Positions 57,116 through 64,000 of a DNA stretch of 64,000 nucleotides are shown piece by piece. The DNA is taken from NCBI GenBank assembly GCA_902805475.1, contig CADCSX010000001.1:1116001-1180000 (forward strand), given 5' to 3'. The stretch comes from Entonaema liquescens. Taxonomy: Eukaryota > Ascomycota > Sordariomycetes > Xylariales > Xylariaceae. The notes beneath the pieces were generated by a model. The model saw nothing but the letters and a program-made list of their open reading frames with translations. It was not told the DNA's origin and did not search any database. The first letter of the stretch is position 1. Each line of letters begins with the position of its first letter. A program made the translations under genes and the position numbers.

Positions 57116-59110
57116 TTAGTCACCATGGACCAAGGCGTCGACAAGTTTTTGTGAATCGTATAGTAGTTTTCCGAGTACCGCGGTTTGCTTTGGCGATGAT
57201 CTAACTGGGATTACTGACTTAGTCGTCTTTCTTGTGTACGCTGCGAAGACAATGCCGCGATTTACCGTTGCACCTCGTGCTATATGCTTCTCACCAATGG
57301 CGTTTCGGGCTACTGAGGAGTGGCCGGTATAAAATGAGCATGCCCACCCACGAGATATCATCTCTGGGGATGCAAGCTCGTCGCGATACTCATTCCAACC
57401 TCTGCATCCAAGCATATTTCTGTGGAACTCGGTGTGAATTCGAAAAGGTGACCCAAATTCACTTAGGCCATAAGCAGCAAGTATCCGGCCAGTCATTGCC
57501 GGCTTTGGATGAGCGATGCTGGCACATTGGGTGGTGGTGCTATTAGGTGTGCTTTGTTCGTTGTGCTGATAATAAGTAGAAGCAGATTGATGAGGAGGGT
57601 ATGGACTGCCATCTTTACCCTTCGGCCAGAGATCGATTACATACACCAAATCGAAGTTATATGTTTTGGCGATGTTAGCTGCCCAAATTGCCCCTGAAGC
57701 CGCCGACGTAGTAGTGGGCGAATAAGCCAAAGAGAGAAATTGAGAATCAGTAGGTGTGCAGGGAGGAGTTAGTTCGCCAGATAGATAATTAATCGCAGTC
57801 GTAGGTGCAATTGGTATATGTCGGGTGGAACGACTTCTGCCGATAGGAGTCTTTGGCGAGAACTTCGGAGGTGGTGTGGGCGGTATATCAGCTTCAGATA
57901 TGGGAGTGGTAGGTAAACTTTCTGCAACGTCTTCATCGTCGAGGGCATAGAACTCATCAAGCGACGGTTCTTTGATATCATAATGGTTCTTGGCATATTT
58001 CGTAATAGTTGATAGGGAAGTTATACTTGTAGACTTCCTCACGAGCGATGGCTGAGAAACATACGTTACTTCATCCACGGTACTGGAAATAAAAGCCGGG
58101 TCCCCGATCCTGGTACCCCATGATTCGCGAGCGGCCTGTTTACGAGACGAAACTTCAGTGCTGTCTCGGGTGTTGGAGTCGGATGAGTGTCGCGGTGTAA
58201 ATTCAATCGGTGAAGAGAGACCTTTCATCAACGTCGATCCATGGATCGTGGTTTGCTCATACTCTTCCTCCCCATCTGATGCGGGCGGAGAATCTGGAGG
58301 ATTTGCAGAGCTAGGATACAACTGATGATCCTTAGTCGAAATAACTAAATTATGAGCTAAAGCCTCGTTCAGTCTCCTGGATGACTTTCTAGGCGGTATA
58401 GCCATCGAGTCTATCCTTGTCCCGGGAGAAGGGGGAGAAGATGATGTTGGTGATAGCTTCGCAATTGGCGGCTCTATATCATCTTTCGAGAATCTAGCTA
58501 GACGATTATCAATAGAGTCAATAGAGGTATCTAGACCAAGGTTGTTGAATAGTGAAGACAATCGCCGGGGACACCAATCTAGTATATTCTCCGTTGGTGA
58601 CTCCTGGCCAGTACGTTCGCGTGCCAACCCTTCGGCGGTGTCGTCTATGGGAAAGGATTCCTGGTTTTCATTGCCTGGACTGTTATCTGGAAATCTAAAG
58701 CGGGAAAATATCTCCATGTTAGTTTGGGCCTCATCTTCAACTAGAAGTGAGATCAATCGTATTGGATCGCTGGGATGATGCCGGTGATTCGGAACGATGC
58801 TAATCGAAGATCTTCTTTTTAAGCCTCCATGGGGGTCGGGTAGGCTTTGAGAGCGCTCTTTAATCAGTTTAGACCATGGAACTGGCTCTTCCCGAGGTTT
58901 CATATGTGTTGATGTTGGATGCATAAAAGAGGGCGATGGAAAATGGGGGCCATTAGGAGATTGGGTCGGAGTTGAGACAAGTGAGAGCTCTCTAGCTCTT
59001 GCTCCTCTTTCCCTCTTCTTTGAGCTACCAAAGAACCTCTCTAGTTTCTCTAAACCGTTGACCATTTTGTCTGCTACTCCAGGAGCTTTTAATTGTTCCG
59101 ACTTTGTCAT
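57116..59110 (-). CDS. Ser/Pro-rich protein with conserved C-terminal GAF-like domain, 664 aa
   Basis: Intronless. It starts MTKSEQLKAPGVADKM with an amphipathic, basic N-terminus (KLERFFGSSKKRERGARA). Residues about 45-450 are low-complexity, rich in Ser, Pro and Thr (SPTSSSPPSPGTR, PPTPPPKFSPKTPIGRSRST), consistent with disorder and phosphorylation. The conserved part begins SGAIWAANIAKTYNFDLVYVIDLWP, continues with MTGRILAAYGLSEFGSPFRI, RGWACSFYTG and RGIVFAAYTR, and ends in a helix (LGKLLYDSQKLVDALV). This pattern is common to a family of uncharacterised fungal proteins with a GAF-like fold. Ligand and role are unknown. The gene runs toward the GMC gene. Confidence 0.82.
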   Translation of the reverse strand: MTKSEQLKAPGVADKMVNGLEKLERFFGSSKKRERGARARELSLVSTPTQSPNGPHFPSPSFMHPTSTHMKPREEPVPWSKLIKERSQSLPDPHGGLKRRSSISIVPNHRHHPSDPIRLISLLVEDEAQTNMEIFSRFRFPDNSPGNENQESFPIDDTAEGLARERTGQESPTENILDWCPRRLSSLFNNLGLDTSIDSIDNRLARFSKDDIEPPIAKLSPTSSSPPSPGTRIDSMAIPPRKSSRRLNEALAHNLVISTKDHQLYPSSANPPDSPPASDGEEEYEQTTIHGSTLMKGLSSPIEFTPRHSSDSNTRDSTEVSSRKQAARESWGTRIGDPAFISSTVDEVTYVSQPSLVRKSTSITSLSTITKYAKNHYDIKEPSLDEFYALDDEDVAESLPTTPISEADIPPTPPPKFSPKTPIGRSRSTRHIPIAPTTAINYLSGELTPPCTPTDSQFLSLAYSPTTTSAASGAIWAANIAKTYNFDLVYVIDLWPKGKDGSPYPPHQSASTYYQHNEQSTPNSTTTQCASIAHPKPAMTGRILAAYGLSEFGSPFRIHTEFHRNMLGCRGWNEYRDELASPEMISRGWACSFYTGHSSVARNAIGEKHIARGATVNRGIVFAAYTRKTTKSVIPVRSSPKQTAVLGKLLYDSQKLVDALVHGD

Positions 59111-62100
59111 TATGTCAGTGCATGCGAGGTAGGCACGTTTAAAATTATTGTTGCAAGAAAAATAAAATTGCTTTGTGCCTTACGGTGAAGCGTGATATAA
59201 AAGCAGACATACCTGATGTTTGATGTTCCAAGCGAAGTAATTGCCGATGGAAAAAAGAGTGGTCGCTTATTCACAAGCGTGGTCCCATTTGAACGAGGTC
59301 AATGAAATATCGTGAGTATGTGGAGTCGTCAATAGGCCTGACTGTATGGGGACACGTCTGCATACGGTCCTGAATAGGACAGTTGAAGGGTCCTAGCGAG
59401 TGAATAATGTAAGAGGGAAATTCGTGACGAAGATGGACGTAGACCAGACGGACTTGAAGGTGTCACAAGTAAGAAATAAGAGTACATAACATCTCAAGGT
59501 CCGCCGTACCGGCATTACACAACAGACATGCCAAGGAGTTGGTGCTAGAGTGTACAGCAGACTGAATTGAGGAATACCGAATAAATTTGAGGGTTGATGT
59601 AAAGAAGATAAAGATGGGACAGGCTAGATGTTGTGCTTCCAAAATGTTTCTAACGCTGAGGGCTTCCTTTTGACATGAGGACTTGGCGAAATGGCGTGTC
59701 TTAACCACGGCTGGGGTAATGAGTACAAGGGATAATAATGGAAAACACGACTAGATCATGGTGGCGTACGGGGCGGTCCAAGGCTGGTGAGCTTCAGCTT
59801 TCGGCCCAAATTCTTGATGAAGGGAGTTGAGATAGTGGTGGTATACAATACCAATGAAATGATACGATGAAAAGGAACGCACCAACCAATTATTATCAAC
59901 TGTAAGTAAGTAAGTATACTTTGTCGTTAGTTAAGTAAGATAATGTTTAACCCCGGACCCGATATCGAGTATGCGAATCAACTGAGAACTGAGAACTGAG
60001 AACTGAGATGAGTAGATCGGATGAAGTGGTTGTAGCCGCAGTTGTAACTGGAGTAGGTCGCGTACGCGTGTGTGTGGATATGGGCTTGGGGGCTAGTTTC
60101 GTCATGTAGTTTATTATTTCGTGGTGGCAGACGATATAGGCACGGACTTTGGAATCTCATCTCATCTAAAGCCTTGAGCGGTGATGGGGGCTGTGATGTG
60201 GAAGAAATCAACCAGTCGTTTGATAGATACAAGGTAGCCACGACGCCATTGGTTGAGATGGCTGGTGGACGACCGGTTTGGGAATGTGGGCTAGTTGGCG
60301 GGGGGCCAGGGTTCTCAGCTGTTCCAAACAAAGCACGAAGAAACTTAAAATACCTAGAATGCCTATATTCATTCTCGGAGAAGGTAGTTACGACCAAGTC
60401 TAATGGACATCTACCTATGTGAGACTGTTTCCCTTTCCCAAAGAATTCAGGAAACCACGGGCAACTTGAATACATAATCATGTACTTAATGAGGGAGTCG
60501 GGACCCGATCATCTTGAGTCTTCCGAGTACAAGAGCCTTGTACTCGGTGTTTCCGGTTTCACTCAATTCAATGGTGGGTACTTGGCTATTAGTAATGTGT
60601 ACCATCGTTCATCTTGAGAATTGGTTAGACAGTTAGACCATTGGATGCATAGTGCTTCTATGTGGGATGTATTGTAACTGTAGTCTGGAGTCTGGATTTT
60701 TCGTAACAGCCTTGACGGAGCTATTAGCCACTCCACATCAGCAGTGGTATCAACGGTGGGTGGTGTAAGACAACTCAGGCCATTCAAGGCCATTAGAGCC
60801 GGGGACCAGCCAACCACCCCTTATCCCTTCTTAAAAAGAAATATGAATTCTGTTCACGAAATTCGGAACACTACCGAGAGGGTTGCATTGAAGTCGACAG
60901 GCCTCGGTTATCATGATGCAATGAGCGGTATGAGAGGCCAGGGGTGTTCCTACGGTTCCACAGTGGAAGCAGAATCCCTTTCTTTCGAAGGACTCGTAAG
61001 TGCCAAAGGGAAAGGCTGGCAGTGACCGCCTGGCTCCAAGTGTAAGGGAGTCCCCAGACAGGTTTCCTAACTAAATGTAGGTACCGTTGGAAGCATAAAA
61101 GCAAGAGCGACGAGGCGACACCATGAATATTTCCGATGTACCCTGAAAGTTGAAGCTGGAGAGATGGGACGGACGGGAGGTACGAACTACAGTTTTTAGT
61201 GGTTCCGTCCAGGTACTTAGTGGAAAGTCAATCTTGGCAATGAAACCCGCTAAACTTAATTAAAAATATTGGTGTAACTGCACCTTCTACGGCAGTAGCA
61301 GCAGAACAGCAGAACTGTAAGCTTTTACAAAGACTCATAATTGCATCTTCACCATCTTCCTGTCTTAGAATATTCTATCATCCGTCGGTGCTGTAGATGA
61401 ACTCTGTCTTCGCGAGCAGTCATTGGGTGCCCCCCGGACCCAAACGTCCGTTGCTGTCTTAGTCAAGATCCGCTCCTAAAAAAATCCTTTACGATGGTTC
61501 TGTCTCATCCTCAATCATAACGTTCAGATATCGAACGGTTTCCTTTCTTTTTCACCTCAGCTTCTCTACCGGATGTCAGAATTTCCAACGCTATTGGTTC
61601 TACTAAAACTTCGAATACTTTTAGGTATATGCACTATAAAATCAGGGACTCGAGAAACCCTACTATGCCGGATCCCGCGCGTACGTAGGCGGGTAGGCTG
61701 TACCTCATAGGTAGCATCGCAGTCTTCCGCCTGGATCACGGAAGAGGCGCAAACTACAGGAAGATCAATTAAGCTCCGAGCCCTGTATCGGGAACCAACA
61801 GATGCCTCCTTGGAAATAATTTTGCCGTCTCATTGGAAGACGAATGCGCCTGGTGAAGTAATCCTTGGCAGAATGCCATGACCTAGATCTGATATGGCTT
61901 GGAGAGCGTCCCAGTCGATCGGGTCACTTCAAGGTGAACCGATGTGCATGAACTATCTTTTACATTGTCACATGAAGATAGACTAACCTTGACCAATCAC
62001 TCTCGAATCCTGTTGACATTCTTATTACAATTGAAGCTTTGCATATGCAAGTCCGGGTTGATTCACAATAGCTCATGGTCTACTGCATCATCAGGAACCA

Positions 62101-63826
62101 TCATCACTATCGCCGGAATCGAGTCCGTGGAGTTAGATCCGGGCGATTCGCATGCTGCATTAAGCCTGGCATTGCTTATTTAGATAAGCTGTCTTTTTAG
62201 TCAGAATCGACATGTCATACCAGACATAACGTACATCATCATTCAGGGGCTTATAGTTCATTAGCCACAGCAGTCCCAGATCCTCATCTTCTTCGATCAT
62301 ATTAAGAATCTACGACACTCTAATGGGGATAATCGTTGAATAGTCGCGTTGATATTACTAGCAGTGGCTTTGCTGAAGGCCTCAATGGGAACAGCGCTCT
62401 GTATTATCCATAGGGGTAGAGGCTTCACCGTGAGCTAAACAGCTCAACTCGAACTAGATATCCTAGTAATACGCTAAGACCGATCAAATCACGTATGAAG
62501 GATAACTACGGTTGAGCATAGAGAGCGAGCTACCACGGTTTTCACACGTCGTACATCTCCGGGTTTTATGTCTCGGTGCACGGTAACATGCTTTCACGAA
62601 CCAATGAGTCTCCAATGGAAGCGAAAGGCCCGATCGGTTGACTTATTTACTTCAGTGTACGAAGAGCTCTAGCTTGACAGATTCTAATCGCCCCTGTGCT
62701 AAGTTTGTCTCTTAATATACCTTGCATGCACTATCCCATGATAATTATGCTGATTCCCTGCGGCCTGAAAGTCATTTAGCATTTAGGGGCATCACACCAA
62801 TATCACTCTTGGATGTTCGGCTATCACGACCATGAGCTTGTGGTTAGTTGCACACATATTATGAGATCCTACTGATTAATACCCTACGCTTTTCTAGTCC
62901 AATTCCTTCGACGTCCCCGTTTCTTCTTGCATCGTCAGCGATATATGCCTTCTATATTGCTTTGTATTTACTAGTCCATACCATATATATATACAATAAA
63001 CATTCTTCCGAATAAGATGGGTCCGCAATCCACAACAGAAGCATGTGGGTGCCAATGAATCTCCGAAATTCGAAGCCGTCACGGAGTACATAAACACGAC
63101 AGATTGTAGAACTTGGCTAGATTCGAACTTTTGAAATTGAGTGTCACGAATCTCGGAGGCCGGTCTCATTGTAACCCAATCCATACTTCGTGGGAGTCCA
63201 AGCAGACGGGCAAACTCTCTCGCAAGTACTTGTCCGGACTACACATACTTGGGTACATGTAGTGACATCTCGATGTTACCTCCAACATTGCGTTAAGCAC
63301 TCGGATACCATCGTGTCTTCTTGCGCGACTCTGAGCATGGGAAGATCGTTGTACGGAGTTTGGCACTTGCTAGAGTTGTAGAGCAAGATTACACTGCATT
63401 TGGATGTCAGGTACCTAATATGACTAATTGCCAATTTTCATGGCATAAAGAGCTCTATATCATATTCATTTATTCTCATCAGTCCTCTAAAAACAGGATA
63501 TGTACAGATAAATATTTCGTAGAAGTGTACCGGATGAGTTCATGAAACCTTCATCGGTCCAAATACCGGACTATGTATATTCGAGGGCCACGGATAGACC
63601 ATTCTAGTATAGTGGCACCAATTACATATTCTCTTCATATTGGAATATCACTCGGCTCATAGTCGCGACTGTGTTGTCGTTGTTGGACTCCAACTGGTTC
63701 TAACTGTAACTAATCAGTAACGAGATGACATGATATAGAGCAGAGTAGTCTAAAGTGTGAATACACACCCTTGCCTCGGAGTCGGCTCCCCGATTACGTT
63801 CAAAAACGCTGTGTGAACCTCCTCTG
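59111..63826. other. Gene-free region with small repeats
   Basis: The promoter of the GAF-like gene and about 4 kb of non-coding DNA. A 7-bp tandem repeat (ACTGAGA x4) lies at 59981-60008. Overlapping frames at 59978-60481 (-) and 60072-60422 (+) and others at 60744-61025, 61944-62183 and 62894-63184 show no domains or splice-compatible neighbours. Confidence 0.5.
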
Positions 63827-64000
63827 TTAGATCGCTAGCCTGTAGACTCCTCCCCCTCTTCTCAAAGGCAAGACGGGAGCATTCCTACATAAATGAGTTA
63901 GCAAGCAAGACTGGGATTCATCTTCTTCAAAGATATTCACCCTTGTAATCGCCGCACCTCCAAAGGCAGCTATCCCAAGCGTCTCCCCCTCGCTAAGGCT
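63827..64000 (-). CDS. Possible partial terminal exon at the window edge
   Basis: The minus-strand frame is open from the last base to a TAA at 63827-63829. It reads SLSEGETLGIAAFGGAAITR, then NIFEEDESQS; the start of this peptide looks protein-like and the remainder may be intron. Too short to identify. It depends on sequence beyond the window. Confidence 0.25.
   Translation of the reverse strand, partial: SLSEGETLGIAAFGGAAITRVNIFEEDESQSCLLTHLCRNAPVLPLRRGGGVYRLAI

Noticed and set aside
54616..57697. Gene cluster for a secondary metabolite (GMC oxidoreductase, GGCT-like gene)
   Set aside because: No backbone synthase, P450 or methyltransferase is present, and the GGCT-like gene lies 6 kb away among housekeeping genes.
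59978..60481. 167- and 116-codon frames on opposite strands
   Set aside because: They are shadows of each other with no domain or signal, and include the ACTGAGA tandem repeat; more likely part of a promoter or UTR.

Overview
The window is nuclear DNA of a filamentous ascomycete (Pezizomycotina, most likely Sordariomycetes). The evidence is: many introns of 50-125 nt with GTRNGT donors and CTAAC/CTAAT branch sites; an XlnR/Xyr1-type regulator; a hexokinase with a tiny conserved exon; and a 10 kb block with the C-to-T signature of repeat-induced point mutation (RIP). The order within Sordariomycetes cannot be fixed from the sequence.

Layout. 1-1414 (+): 3' end of the splicing factor gene CEF1/CDC5. 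1840-4472 (-): 14-TM major facilitator transporter. 5654-7424 (-): hexokinase-family protein. 9033-9878 (+): GILT-type thiol reductase, whose coding end overlaps the DcpS scavenger decapping gene (9844-10948, -). 12510-22509: a sharply bounded 10,000-bp element with 66-bp terminal inverted repeats, about 90% A+T or more inside and without usable reading frames. 22516-25429: gene-free. 25430-28374 (-): XlnR/Xyr1. 28375-36993: gene-poor. 36994-39807 (-): second Zn2Cys6 regulator (NirA-like). 41845-42205: pogo/Fot1-type MITE. 42874-43725 (+): secreted protein of unknown function. 45968-47298 (+): NAD-dependent glycerol-3-phosphate dehydrogenase. 47568-48813 (-): gamma-glutamylcyclotransferase-like membrane protein. 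48993-49414: hAT-type MITE. 51061-52188 (+): fungal SLATT two-TM protein. 53228-53713 (+): small hypothetical gene. 54856-56643 (+): GMC oxidoreductase. 57116-59110 (-): large, mostly disordered protein with a conserved C-terminal domain. 59111-64000: essentially gene-free, with a possible partial exon at the right edge.

The genes do not form one pathway or a secondary-metabolite cluster. They are housekeeping genes (splicing, mRNA decay, glycerol-3-phosphate), two transcription factors, and accessory genes separated by long relic intergenic DNA. Four conserved genes carry five apparent single-base indels, all in short homopolymers; this looks more like base-calling or assembly error than pseudogenisation. 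The most unusual objects are the 10 kb RIP-saturated TIR element with its strand-asymmetric base composition, the very small exons (18 nt in the hexokinase gene and a possible 2 nt in the transporter), and the fungal SLATT gene.
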